Positions 1-7,395 of a stretch of DNA of 20,642 bases are shown here, piece by piece (within the stretch, counting starts at the first letter, position 1; every line of letters begins with the position of its first letter). Source of the DNA: JBDGPU01 sp042219525 (GTDB lineage: Archaea > Halobacteriota > Halobacteria > Halobacteriales > Haloferacaceae). Under the pieces are notes generated by a model. That model was not told where the DNA came from. It did not search any database and was given only the letters and a program-made list of their open reading frames with translations. The translations under genes and the position numbers were made by a program. The DNA is taken from contig JBDGPU010000152.1 of NCBI GenBank assembly GCA_042219525.1, forward strand, positions 1-20,642, written 5' to 3'.

Positions 1-39
1 CGGGACTGAAAGGGGCAGCCGCTGAGCGGGACGCCCTGC
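1..39. repeat. Terminal 39-base direct repeat, left copy
   Basis: Identical base for base to the last 39 bases of the window (20604-20642), same orientation. It contains the core GACTGAAAGGG (4-14) and the block CAGCCGCTGAG (16-26). The block's reverse complement, CTCAGCGGCTG, recurs at 115-125 and 196-206. The repeat abuts the window edge, so its true left boundary is unknown. It could be one copy of a dispersed haloarchaeal intergenic repeat, or an assembly overlap of a circular molecule. Confidence 0.85.
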
Positions 40-106
40 GAAGTAAGCACCGCAACCCGGCGAGCGAACGCAGTGAGCGAGCCGGGTGAGGAGCGCAGCG
101 AGCAGC

Positions 107-261
107 GCGACCGCCTCAGCGGCTGGGGCTTTCTGGGCATGCTGAGTGGTGTCGCCAGCGACGTTGACCGAACAAATCACGCAGAAAGCGACCGCCTCAG
201 CGGCTGGGGCTTTCTGGGTGGGCTGAGTGGTTTCAGCTGCACCGCTGACCGAACCAACCAC
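107..261. repeat. Two tandem copies of an 81-base-period repeat
   Basis: Copies lie at 107-180 and 188-261, offset by exactly 81 bases. The first 31 bases of each (107-137 and 188-218) are identical. The remaining part is diverged but alignable: GCTGAGTGGT is shared, and both end in a GACCGAACnAAnCAC-like tail. Each copy keeps a potential stem CTCAGC/GCTGAG with a 20-base loop (115-120 with 141-146; 196-201 with 222-227), so the fold is retained while flanking bases drift. The CTCAGCGGCTG segment is the inverse complement of bases 16-26 of the terminal repeat. Function unknown. Confidence 0.8.
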
Positions 262-328
262 AAATGAAGCGACCGTTCAACGGCTAGTTTTCGACCCGAT
301 AGATAGATCCCAGTCTCAACCGACGTAT

Positions 329-760
329 TCAGCCGTATCCGCCGCCACCTCCTCCGCCACCACCACCAAGCGGGTCGTCGATGCTGGCGTCGCCGACGCC
401 CACCTTCATGCTCATCCCGGACAGGTCTGCGCTCCCGTGGTATCTGCAGTACACCTCGTAGACGCCGCTCTCCTGGAACGTGTGCGTCGTCTGCTGTCCT
501 GCTGGGACGGCGTCGTCCTTGCTCCAGTTGTCCGAGGCGCTGGTGACGGTGTGCTCGTCGCTGTCGTCGTTCGTCCACGTCACCTCCGTTCCGGTGTCGA
601 CGTGGATGTTGCGAGGGTCGAACTGCGATCCCGACATTGTAACCGACGAGGTCTCTTCGACGGACGCGCTGCCACCGGGCTGAGAGCCGCCGCTACAGCC
701 CGCAAGGAGAACGACCCCGCCAGAGGCAATTCCGTTCAGTATCGCTCGTCGTTTAGGCAT
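329..760 (-). CDS. Halocyanin-like blue copper (plastocyanin-family) lipoprotein
   Basis: This 143-residue protein is predicted to be exported and lipid-anchored outside the membrane, where it would carry single electrons on a type 1 copper. The N-terminus has a twin arginine (KRR, residues 3-5), a hydrophobic stretch and the lipobox LLAGC with Cys22, the usual haloarchaeal Tat-lipoprotein arrangement. The cupredoxin domain covers about 35-123. The likely copper ligands are all present: His70 (in DEHTV), Cys105 and His108 (YCRYHG) and Met116 (GM), in the plastocyanin spacing. The protein ends in ten consecutive glycines (132-141) before the final Tyr-Gly, which is unusual. It is transcribed away from the DUF4396 membrane gene. 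The electron partner is unknown; halocyanins are thought to serve respiratory electron transfer in haloarchaea. The family call is firm and the exact role is not. Confidence 0.93.
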   Translation of the reverse strand: MPKRRAILNGIASGGVVLLAGCSGGSQPGGSASVEETSSVTMSGSQFDPRNIHVDTGTEVTWTNDDSDEHTVTSASDNWSKDDAVPAGQQTTHTFQESGVYEVYCRYHGSADLSGMSMKVGVGDASIDDPLGGGGGGGGGGYG

Positions 761-790
761 GGTGTCAAGTCACAATGTTATTCCGGCTAG

Positions 791-800
791 TAGTTATATG
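791..800 (-). promoter_or_regulatory. Probable TATA box of the halocyanin gene
   Basis: The minus strand reads CATATAACTA, centred about 36 bases before the ATG at 760. Transcription starting about 25 bases downstream would leave a leader of roughly 10 bases, normal for haloarchaea. Confidence 0.45.
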
Positions 801-884
801 CTTCCGCCGATCAGTCGAGATCCCTCGCCTATCCGACTGGACCGGGGGCGTTCCACTCGGGGGAACCGGTCGTCTCGTCCGCAA

Positions 885-896
885 CTTTTTGTGATA
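885..896 (+). promoter_or_regulatory. Probable TATA box of the DUF4396 gene
   Basis: The AT-rich word CTTTTTGTGATA stands in GC-rich DNA 20-31 bases before the GTG at 916. This suits a leaderless transcript and supports the choice of GTG as the start. Confidence 0.4.
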
Positions 897-915
897 ACGA
901 GGCGAACTTCGTCCC

Positions 916-1578
916 GTGAGTCTCCACGGGGCCATACAGAGCGTCTTGACGGACCCGGTTTTTCTGGGCGTCTGGGGCGCGCTCGTGTTCGGCGCTCTCG
1001 CCACGCTCGTCGCCGACCTGCTCCTGAAGAACGAGGCGCTGGGCAGTCTCATGAAGTTCGTCTGGGTTTTCACGGTGCTCTATTCCGGCCCGCTCGGTCT
1101 GGCTATCTACTACTACGCCGGCCGGGCTCAGATCCCGCACGACTCGGTGTGGCGGCGGGGGTTTCGGTCGGTCAGTCACTGCTACTCCGGCTGTGGCGCC
1201 GGCGAAATCACCGGCGTCGTGATCGCTCTCGGCCTCCTCTCGCTCGGCAACCTCTACGTCGCGCTCACGACCTTCGCATTCGCGTACGTGTTCGGGTACG
1301 CAATGACAGTTGGCCCCCTCCTGCAGGAGGGAGTGCCGTTCGAGGAGGCGATGCGGGACGCCTTCTACACCGAAACGCCGAGCATCACCGTGATGGAGGT
1401 CGTCGCCATCGGCACGGACCTCTGGCTTGCGGGCGAGGCTGGGATGACCGACGTGTTATTCTGGTCGGCGCTCGTGTTCTCGCTCTCGCTCGGGCTCCTG
1501 GCCGCGTACCCGGTGAACGTGCTGCTCATCCACTTCGGCGTGAAAGAGGGGATGATGAACCCCGCGGAGATGGCCTGA
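916..1578 (+). CDS. DUF4396 family multi-pass membrane protein
   Basis: A 220-residue membrane protein with about six hydrophobic segments (roughly 15-37, 47-68, 98-113, 115-136, 155-173 and 180-206). It carries the signature I associate with DUF4396: a Trp-Arg-Arg-Gly-Phe-Arg-Ser-Val-Ser-His stretch leading into SHCYSGCGAGE (87-97), with His88, Cys89 and Cys93 just before a membrane helix. Those residues could bind a metal or haem, but no biochemical function is established for the family. The start is GTG at 916, supported by the AT-rich box at 885-896; the next in-frame Met would cut into the first helix. It is divergent from the halocyanin-like gene and converges on the end of the antiporter operon 61 bases away. 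A link to copper or to electron transport is only a guess from position. Confidence 0.85.
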   Translation: MSLHGAIQSVLTDPVFLGVWGALVFGALATLVADLLLKNEALGSLMKFVWVFTVLYSGPLGLAIYYYAGRAQIPHDSVWRRGFRSVSHCYSGCGAGEITGVVIALGLLSLGNLYVALTTFAFAYVFGYAMTVGPLLQEGVPFEEAMRDAFYTETPSITVMEVVAIGTDLWLAGEAGMTDVLFWSALVFSLSLGLLAAYPVNVLLIHFGVKEGMMNPAEMA

Positions 1579-1638
1579 CCGACGAACAGCAGGTCGTCGA
1601 GAGCCGCCGGACGCGACGAAGGACTGTTTCCGGGGCTG

Positions 1639-3378
1639 TCAGGCGTTCAACAGCACCAACAACGCCAATGCCGTCACCACAGTCACGATCATCACGCCGC
1701 GGCCGATGCCGGTGCGGATGTCCTCCGAGATGCCGACCCGCTTCGCATAAGAACGTGGGTTCGCACCGACGCGTTCCACACGTTCAATCGTTCCAACGAC
1801 GCCGCGGTCGACGGCGGCGTACGTCTCGGTGACGCCGACGACGAGCCCGCGGCCGCCGTAGAACACGACCCGGTTGTACAGCGCGTCGATGTCCGGGACG
1901 CGACCGACCTTCTTCAGCGGCTGCTTCAGGATCGCGAAGCCGACGACGCCGAGCAAGGCCAGCACGAGCCCCTCGACGATGTGACCGACGGTGAACGTCT
2001 TGAAGTGGAGCTTGGCACCGTACGGCACGAGGTCGAACAGCAGGCCCGGGAAGAGCCCGTAGATGATACAGAGGGCTGCGACTGAGATCATCGCGACCGA
2101 CTGCCCACGGTTCGCGTCGGCGACGGTGCCCTCGTACTCGCCGTGGAGGAAGGCGTGGTAGCCGAGCTTGATAAAGGAGAGGAAGGTGCCGACGCCCCCG
2201 GCCAGCAGCAGGTACCAGAGCGCGTCGAGGTGCTTCTTTTCCGCGGCGGCGATGACCATCCCCTTACTGACGAAGCCGTTGAAGCCGGGGAACCCGGAGA
2301 TGGAGAGCGCGGCGATGGTGAAGGTGATCGCGGTGATCGGCATCTCGCGGGCGAGCCCGCCGACCTTCTTCAGGCTCTCCTCGCCGGTGCGGTAGATGAC
2401 CACGCCGACGGTCATGAACAGGAGGCTCTTGTAGAGGATGTGGTTGAACACGTGGCCGAACGCGCCCGCGGTCGCCAGCGCTGTCGGAATCCCGACGCCG
2501 GCGACCATGTACCCGACCTGCGACTGGATGTGGTACGAGAGCAGGCGGCGCATGTCGCTCTGGAGCAGCGCCATCCCGGCGCCGAAGACGGCCATCGCCC
2601 CGCCCATGTACGCGATGGCGAGCTGGCCCTCCGGGAACGCGCGGTACATCCCGTAGACGCCGGTCTTCGTCGTGTAGACACAGAGGAAGACGCTCGCCGC
2701 GACGTGCGGCCGCGGGTAGGTGTCGGGCAGCCACGCGTGCAGCCCGATGAAGCCGACGTTGACGCCGATGCCCAGCGCCGCGAGCAGCGAAGGCACGCCG
2801 GCGGCAATCCCGGCCACCTCAGGGCCGCCGGGCACCGAGGCGAACAGGAAGGTGCCGACCTCGACGTAGTGCCAGATGATCGCGGCCATCAGCAGGCTCC
2901 CGCTGATGCCGTGCAGCAGGGCGTAGCGGAAGCCGGCGCGCACGGCGATACCGCCGTAGTGCCAGACGAGCAGCGTGCTCGTCACGGCCATCAGCTCCCA
3001 GAAGAACAGCAGCGAGAGCCAGTCGCCCGCGAAGACGGCCCCGAGACTGGAGCCGACGTACGACATCGCGAAGGCCGTCTGGACGTTCTCGGCCTCGCTC
3101 GCGTACGAGTAGAGGATGGCGACGGCGCCGATGAAGCCGAAGATGATCCCCATCAGCCGCGAGAACGGGTCGACGTTGAACAGGTACGCGTCGAAGCCGA
3201 ACAGCTTGACCGGCAGGTGCGCGCCCGCCGGCGCCAGCACGCTCCACGGCACGACGGCGCCGGTCACCAGCACGCCGAGTGCGTGCCCCACGCGGCGGCT
3301 CAGCAGCGGCAGGACGACGGCCGCAGCGAGCACGAACAGCGCCGGGAACGCGGCCGTGAGCAGCGAGTCGGCGGCCAT
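1639..3378 (-). CDS. Mrp/Mnh antiporter proton-channel subunit (MnhD/NuoL/M/N family), third paralogue
   Basis: A 579-residue integral membrane subunit of the cation:proton antiporter, last gene of the operon. It matches the proton-conducting transporter family (Proton_antipo_M): Glu128 in FFWELMAV (TM5), HAWLPDTYPRP (214-224), Lys238 in TTKTGVYGMYR (TM8), His313/Lys317 in NHILYKSLL, and Lys372 in GFVSKGM (TM12). The lysine usually found in TM7 is absent: at the position matching Lys225 of the neighbouring paralogue there is Asn207 (GVNVGF). The C-terminus is extended. After a helix at about 463-484 comes an amphipathic, charged stretch (486-557), then one more hydrophobic helix (560-578), resembling in outline the lateral-helix end of NuoL/MrpA. 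The ATG overlaps the preceding stop by one base (TGATG). It probably takes part of the MnhA role, since the operon has no full MnhA. Confidence 0.93.
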   Translation of the reverse strand: MAADSLLTAAFPALFVLAAAVVLPLLSRRVGHALGVLVTGAVVPWSVLAPAGAHLPVKLFGFDAYLFNVDPFSRLMGIIFGFIGAVAILYSYASEAENVQTAFAMSYVGSSLGAVFAGDWLSLLFFWELMAVTSTLLVWHYGGIAVRAGFRYALLHGISGSLLMAAIIWHYVEVGTFLFASVPGGPEVAGIAAGVPSLLAALGIGVNVGFIGLHAWLPDTYPRPHVAASVFLCVYTTKTGVYGMYRAFPEGQLAIAYMGGAMAVFGAGMALLQSDMRRLLSYHIQSQVGYMVAGVGIPTALATAGAFGHVFNHILYKSLLFMTVGVVIYRTGEESLKKVGGLAREMPITAITFTIAALSISGFPGFNGFVSKGMVIAAAEKKHLDALWYLLLAGGVGTFLSFIKLGYHAFLHGEYEGTVADANRGQSVAMISVAALCIIYGLFPGLLFDLVPYGAKLHFKTFTVGHIVEGLVLALLGVVGFAILKQPLKKVGRVPDIDALYNRVVFYGGRGLVVGVTETYAAVDRGVVGTIERVERVGANPRSYAKRVGISEDIRTGIGRGVMIVTVVTALALLVLLNA

Positions 3379-5309
3379 CAGACGGCCACCCCCGTTGCGT
3401 TCGCGACGATGAGCTCGACGATCCGCAGGAACACCGCCGCGTGCGGGACGACACCGAGCACGACCGACCCCGTCGCGGCCGCGAGGATCGGTCCCAGCAT
3501 GAACCAGGTACTCTCGCCGCCGCGCCAGTTGGACTCGGTCCAGCCGCCCGGCGGCGGGCCGTGTTGATGGTCGCCCGGGTGGTCGTGATGCGCTTCCACG
3601 TGGCCGACGTGGTCGCCGTCGTCATCGACCTCGCCGGGTTCACTCTCACCGGTCCCGGCGTCACCGGTTTCGTGGTCGCTCGGGTAGCGGTCGACGGCGT
3701 ACTCGCCGGGCGAATCCTGGAGGTACTCCTCGGGCGTGTCGGCGTCGGCGTTCTCGATGTCGACGTCCTCCAGCGCCTTTTCCAGGTCCTCGGCGTCGTC
3801 GACGGGGACGCCTGCGTCGACGTCCTCGAATTCCGCATCTTCTTCATCGCCGCTCTCGTCGACGGGAGTTCCGCCGTCGGTCACGAGCGTGAACTTGCCG
3901 CCGTCCGTCGCCAGCGCGAAGCGGCCGCCGAACGGGCCGGAGATCAGCGGTTTGGTGTCGCTGTCGCCGGGCGACTCGAAGAAGGCCGTGTAGACGATGG
4001 GCCAGAAGTACGCGATGTTCAGGACGCCGGAGACGAGCAGCACGACGGCGAACACCGCGCCGCCGGCGCCGACGCTGCCGAGCAGGAGGTACCACTTGCT
4101 CACGAAGCCGGCGACGAGCGGGATGCCGGCCATCCCCGCGGAGGCGACCGCGAAGGCGCTCATCGTCACCGGCATCCGCTTGCCGATGCCGGCCATGTCA
4201 CTGATGGCGTCGGTGTGGGTCTCGACGTGGATGATGCCCGCACAGAAGAACAGCGTGAGCTTCATGAACGCGTGTGCCGGGATGTGCAACAATCCGCCGA
4301 TCAGCGCGTTCGTCCCGCCGGCGCTCACGCCGATGCCCAGTCCGAGGACGATGTACGAGAGCTGGCTCACCGTCGAGTAGGCGAGCCGGCGCTTCAGGTT
4401 GTCCTGACGGAGCGCCATCACGCTCGCCACGGTGAGCGTGAACGCGGCGACGACGGCCAGCACGACGCCGACGCCCAGCGCGCTGACGGTGTCCGGGCCG
4501 AAGATCTCGAGGACGACGCGTGCGATGCCGAAGACGCCGCTTTTGACGACGGCGACGGCGTGGAGCAGGCCGGAGACGGGCGTCGGCGCGACCATCGCGT
4601 CCGGCAGCCAGGAGTGAACCGGCATCAGCGCCGCCTTCACGCCGAAGCCGGCGATGAGCAGGCCGAACAGGGCACGGGCGACGTTGGTATCGACCGCGCT
4701 CAGGCCTTCGATGCCGCCGGGGGTGAACGTGACCGTGCCCGTCAGTACGTAGACGCCGACGGTGCCGGCGAGCACCGAAACGCCGCCCGCGAAGGTGTAC
4801 GCGAGGTACTTCCGGCCCGCCGCCCGCGACTCGGCCGTCTCGTCGTGGCCGACGAGCGGGTACGTCGCGACCGTCAGCAGCTCGTAGAAGACGAACAGCG
4901 CGACGAGGTTGTCCGCCATCGCGACGCCGACGGCGGCGGAGACGGACACCGCGAAGGACGCGAAGTACCGCGTCTGCGCGTGCTCGTCCAGCCCACGCAT
5001 GTAGCCGATGCTGTAAAACGAGGTGATGATCCACAGCAGGCTCGCCAGCAGCGCGAACAGGATTCCGAGCGGGTCGGCCTGCAGCGCGAGGCTGACACCG
5101 GGCAGGAACGACGCGATGGGCGAGACGTAGACCGTCCCGGAGAGTACCCCCGGCACCATCGACGCGATCAGCCCGAACTTCGTCACGGCGGCGAGGAGCG
5201 TCCACGCCTCCCGAAGATTTGGTCGCCGGTAGGAGGCGACGATGAACACGGTCGCGAGGAGCGATACCAGCACGGCAGCGAGGGGTCGATAATCTATCAC
5301 TTCAGTCAT
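3378..5309 (-). CDS. Mrp/Mnh antiporter proton-channel subunit with acidic, His-rich insertion, second paralogue
   Basis: A 643-residue proton-conducting membrane subunit, and the paralogue with the fullest set of channel residues: Glu143 (FVFYELLTVATYPLVGH, TM5), Lys225 (GFGVKAALMPVHSWLPDAM, TM7), Lys256 (VVKSGVFG, TM8), His342/His346/Lys350 (HIPAHAFMK), and Lys405 (GFVSKWYLL, TM12). Between the helix ending near 444 and the last hydrophobic segments (about 602-637) lies an insertion of roughly 155 residues. It has two near copies of a TDGG(K/T) motif (468-481), a strongly acidic run (483-570) and a histidine cluster (567-583, eight His in 17 residues). The family normally has only a short loop here. 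The ATG overlaps the previous stop as ATGA at 5306-5309. Alternative name: NuoN/MbhH-like subunit. Membership in the family is certain; which of MnhA or MnhD it replaces is not. Confidence 0.93.
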   Translation of the reverse strand: MTEVIDYRPLAAVLVSLLATVFIVASYRRPNLREAWTLLAAVTKFGLIASMVPGVLSGTVYVSPIASFLPGVSLALQADPLGILFALLASLLWIITSFYSIGYMRGLDEHAQTRYFASFAVSVSAAVGVAMADNLVALFVFYELLTVATYPLVGHDETAESRAAGRKYLAYTFAGGVSVLAGTVGVYVLTGTVTFTPGGIEGLSAVDTNVARALFGLLIAGFGVKAALMPVHSWLPDAMVAPTPVSGLLHAVAVVKSGVFGIARVVLEIFGPDTVSALGVGVVLAVVAAFTLTVASVMALRQDNLKRRLAYSTVSQLSYIVLGLGIGVSAGGTNALIGGLLHIPAHAFMKLTLFFCAGIIHVETHTDAISDMAGIGKRMPVTMSAFAVASAGMAGIPLVAGFVSKWYLLLGSVGAGGAVFAVVLLVSGVLNIAYFWPIVYTAFFESPGDSDTKPLISGPFGGRFALATDGGKFTLVTDGGTPVDESGDEEDAEFEDVDAGVPVDDAEDLEKALEDVDIENADADTPEEYLQDSPGEYAVDRYPSDHETGDAGTGESEPGEVDDDGDHVGHVEAHHDHPGDHQHGPPPGGWTESNWRGGESTWFMLGPILAAATGSVVLGVVPHAAVFLRIVELIVANATGVAV

Positions 5310-6871
5310 GCGAAGAACCTCCCGAGGACCGGATCGAGGACGTCCGCGAACGCCACGCCGGCGAAGCCGAGCGCGACGGCGGTGAGGACCGCCAGTACCA
5401 GCACGGCGAGCCCGGCACGCGGGACGCTCCGGGACGCCATCTCGGCGATCGAGGCGTCACCGGTGGGTGCCCGGACGCCGCCGTCGCTGGCGGGCTGCTG
5501 ACCGGACGCGTCAGGTGTCGGCGCCGGCGCCTGCGTCGTCGCCTCCGCGTCGTGGCTGTCCTCCCCGAAGTACAGTTGCTCCACGATGCGACCGACGTAC
5601 AGCAGCGACAACAGCGTGCTCAGGAAGATCACCGCGGCGATCCCCCAGGCACCGGCTTCGACCGCGCCGAGGGCCATGTACCACTTGCCGACGAAGCCGA
5701 CGGACGGCGGGACGCCGACCAGCGCGAGGCCGAGAACCGAGACGCCGCCAGCGGTGTAGGGCGCTTCCCGGGCGAGCCCGGCGAGGTCGTCGACCGTTCG
5801 CACGCCGTGGGTCTGCCGGAGAAGGCCCGTCCCGAGGAACAGCCCGCCCTTCAGCAGGCCGTGGCCGACGAGATGGACCATCGCCCCGAGCAGCGCCGTT
5901 CGGTTGCCGATGGCGACGGCGGCGGCGATCATCCCGAACTGCGCGACGGAGGAGTAGGCGAACACGCGCTTGAGATCCGTCTGTACGACGGCGAGGGTGC
6001 TGCCGGCGACGATGCTCGTCCCGGCTACCACGAGCATCGCGGTGGTGAACGCCTCGTTGACCCGCAGGAATTCGACGGTGAACACGCCGTACGTCACGCG
6101 GATCAGCGCGTAGGCCGCCCCCGTCGAGACGAGCGCGGAGATGTACGTCGTCACCGTGTCCGGCGCGCGCTGGTACGCGTCCGGCTGCCAGACGTGGACC
6201 GGGAAGACGGCCATCTTGATGAAGAAGCCGGCGACGATGAAGCCGAAGCCGGCCTGCACCAGCGGGTCGGTGTAGCCGACCGCGGCGAGCTGCTGGCGCA
6301 GGTCGATCATGTTCAGCGTCCCCGTCGCGAGGAACGCGTAGCCGACGCCGATGAGGTACAGCGAGGCGCCGACGGTGCCGACGATGAGGTACTTCAGCGA
6401 CGCGTAGGCGCTCGCGCCCGAGCGGTCTGAGGCGACGAGCGCGTACGTGGTCAGGCTCGTCACCTCGAGGAAGACGAACAGGTTGAACACGTCGCCGGTG
6501 AGCGCGACGCCCATCACACCGCCGGCCAGCAGCAGGTAGCCGGAGTAGAAGGCGTTCCCGCGCGGCCCCGCCGTCCGGGCGAACGCGAGGACGCCGAGGA
6601 CCACCGCGGCGTTGAGCAGCACGAGCAGCGCCGAGAGCTCGTCCGCGACCAGCTCGATGCCGATAGGGCGGGAGAAGCCGCCGAGCTCGTGGACGATGCG
6701 CCCGCCAACGAAGACGCGCCGGGCGACCCACGCCGCGAGGCCGAACAGGACCGTTGCCGTCACCGCGGCGATCGGCCAGCCTGCGTTCTCGTACCACAGG
6801 CCGGCGACGAGCGGGGTTACCGCCGCGAGGATGGGCACCACGATGAGCAGCGGGATCAGGGTGTCGCTCAT
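5306..6871 (-). CDS. mnhD: Mrp/Mnh antiporter subunit D (MnhD)
   Basis: A 521-residue membrane subunit with about 14 helices that moves protons in exchange for Na+ in the Mrp complex. Glu136 (FVFLEVTSL, TM5) and Lys219 (GFFIKMAVFPVHVWQPDAY, TM7) fall almost exactly where MrpD has its essential Glu137 and Lys219, which argues for a true D subunit. Also present are LKRVFAYSSVAQ (300-311), His332/His337/Lys341 and Lys396 (GFVGKWYM, TM12). The TM8 lysine seen in the two paralogues is replaced in SALVSTGAAYALIR (Ser249/Thr250). A polar, Pro/Ala/Thr-rich loop (about 433-485) precedes the last helices. The ATG overlaps the mnhC stop as ATGA. It lies directly after mnhC, the standard C-D order of mrp operons. 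Confidence 0.95.
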   Translation of the reverse strand: MSDTLIPLLIVVPILAAVTPLVAGLWYENAGWPIAAVTATVLFGLAAWVARRVFVGGRIVHELGGFSRPIGIELVADELSALLVLLNAAVVLGVLAFARTAGPRGNAFYSGYLLLAGGVMGVALTGDVFNLFVFLEVTSLTTYALVASDRSGASAYASLKYLIVGTVGASLYLIGVGYAFLATGTLNMIDLRQQLAAVGYTDPLVQAGFGFIVAGFFIKMAVFPVHVWQPDAYQRAPDTVTTYISALVSTGAAYALIRVTYGVFTVEFLRVNEAFTTAMLVVAGTSIVAGSTLAVVQTDLKRVFAYSSVAQFGMIAAAVAIGNRTALLGAMVHLVGHGLLKGGLFLGTGLLRQTHGVRTVDDLAGLAREAPYTAGGVSVLGLALVGVPPSVGFVGKWYMALGAVEAGAWGIAAVIFLSTLLSLLYVGRIVEQLYFGEDSHDAEATTQAPAPTPDASGQQPASDGGVRAPTGDASIAEMASRSVPRAGLAVLVLAVLTAVALGFAGVAFADVLDPVLGRFFA

Positions 6872-7395
6872 CGGGACTCACCTCCGTCGTGAGCGACGGT
6901 GCTGTTATCGCCAGCGTCGTCGCCAGCGACGGTGCTGCCGTCGCCAACGTCAGTGACGTTGCCAGCGACGTTCCCGCCGTCAGTGACGACGGCGGGTTCG
7001 GTCGCCGACTCCTCGCCCGGCAGGACGTCCTCCTCGCGCATGGCCTCTCGGAGCGCGTCGGTTCGGAGCGTGCCGTACTCCTCGTGGATCCGGATACAGA
7101 GCGCGAGGCCGACGGCAGTCAGGCTTACACCGACGACGATGGCGGTCAGCACGAGGACCTGCGGGAGCGGGCTGACGAACGTCTCGTGGCCGACTTTCCC
7201 CTTGTGAACGATGGGGATCTGCCCGCCCTCGACGTACGCCGAGGCGATGAACAGCAGGAAGATGGCCGTCTGGAACAGGTTGAGGCCGATGATCTTCTTC
7301 ACGAGGTTCTTGTTGGCGATCATCATGTAGAGGCCGATACACAGCAGGACCGTGAACGTCGCGTAGGCGTGTCTGGTTGCGAGGATCTCTATCAT
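6868..7395 (-). CDS. mnhC: Mrp/Mnh antiporter subunit C (MnhC, NuoK-like)
   Basis: A 175-residue protein whose first ~112 residues are a three-helix NuoK/MnhC membrane domain: MIANKNLVKKIIGLNLFQTA near 25-44 is the diagnostic stretch, followed by PLPQVLVLTAIVVG. In Mrp complexes C packs against D and A. The start is the ATG at 7393-7395, overlapping the mnhB stop (ATGA); an upstream extension in the same frame has no counterpart in the family and runs inside mnhB. After the last helix the protein carries a hydrophilic tail of about 60 residues (115-175), acidic and repetitive in its last part (GNVAGNV, GDGSTVAGDDAGDNSTVA), whose DNA also repeats AGCGACGGTGCTG at 6892-6904 and 6925-6937. Such a tail is not part of the core family. 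Confidence 0.94.
   Translation of the reverse strand: MIEILATRHAYATFTVLLCIGLYMMIANKNLVKKIIGLNLFQTAIFLLFIASAYVEGGQIPIVHKGKVGHETFVSPLPQVLVLTAIVVGVSLTAVGLALCIRIHEEYGTLRTDALREAMREEDVLPGEESATEPAVVTDGGNVAGNVTDVGDGSTVAGDDAGDNSTVAHDGGESR

Larger units (their letters stand above)
1..328. other. Non-coding, repeat-rich region left of the halocyanin gene
   Basis: No credible gene is seen. After the terminal repeat there is a purine-rich stretch with iterated GAGCGA/GCGAGC words (about 61-106), then two copies of an 81-base-period repeat (107-261), then a short AT-richer stretch (262-328) downstream of the halocyanin stop. The only open frame on the plus strand (73-267) just translates the two repeat copies. 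A short T-poor tail follows the halocyanin gene, and no clear terminator was seen. Confidence 0.6.

Noticed and set aside
73..267. Open frame of 64 residues on plus with two copies of an SDRLSGWGFLG-like peptide
   Set aside because: It begins at a GTG inside a repeat and just translates the 81-base tandem repeat. No TATA box, and the peptide has no haloarchaeal acidic bias.
2143..3567. 474-residue plus-strand open frame opposite the third D-type subunit
   Set aside because: Antisense shadow with low-complexity Arg/Asp/Glu/His content and no recognisable motif.
3441..5501. 686-residue plus-strand open frame opposite the second and first D-type subunits
   Set aside because: It is the antisense frame of GC-rich genes; composition is Arg/Asp/Val-rich with no domain, while the minus strand encodes clear membrane subunits.
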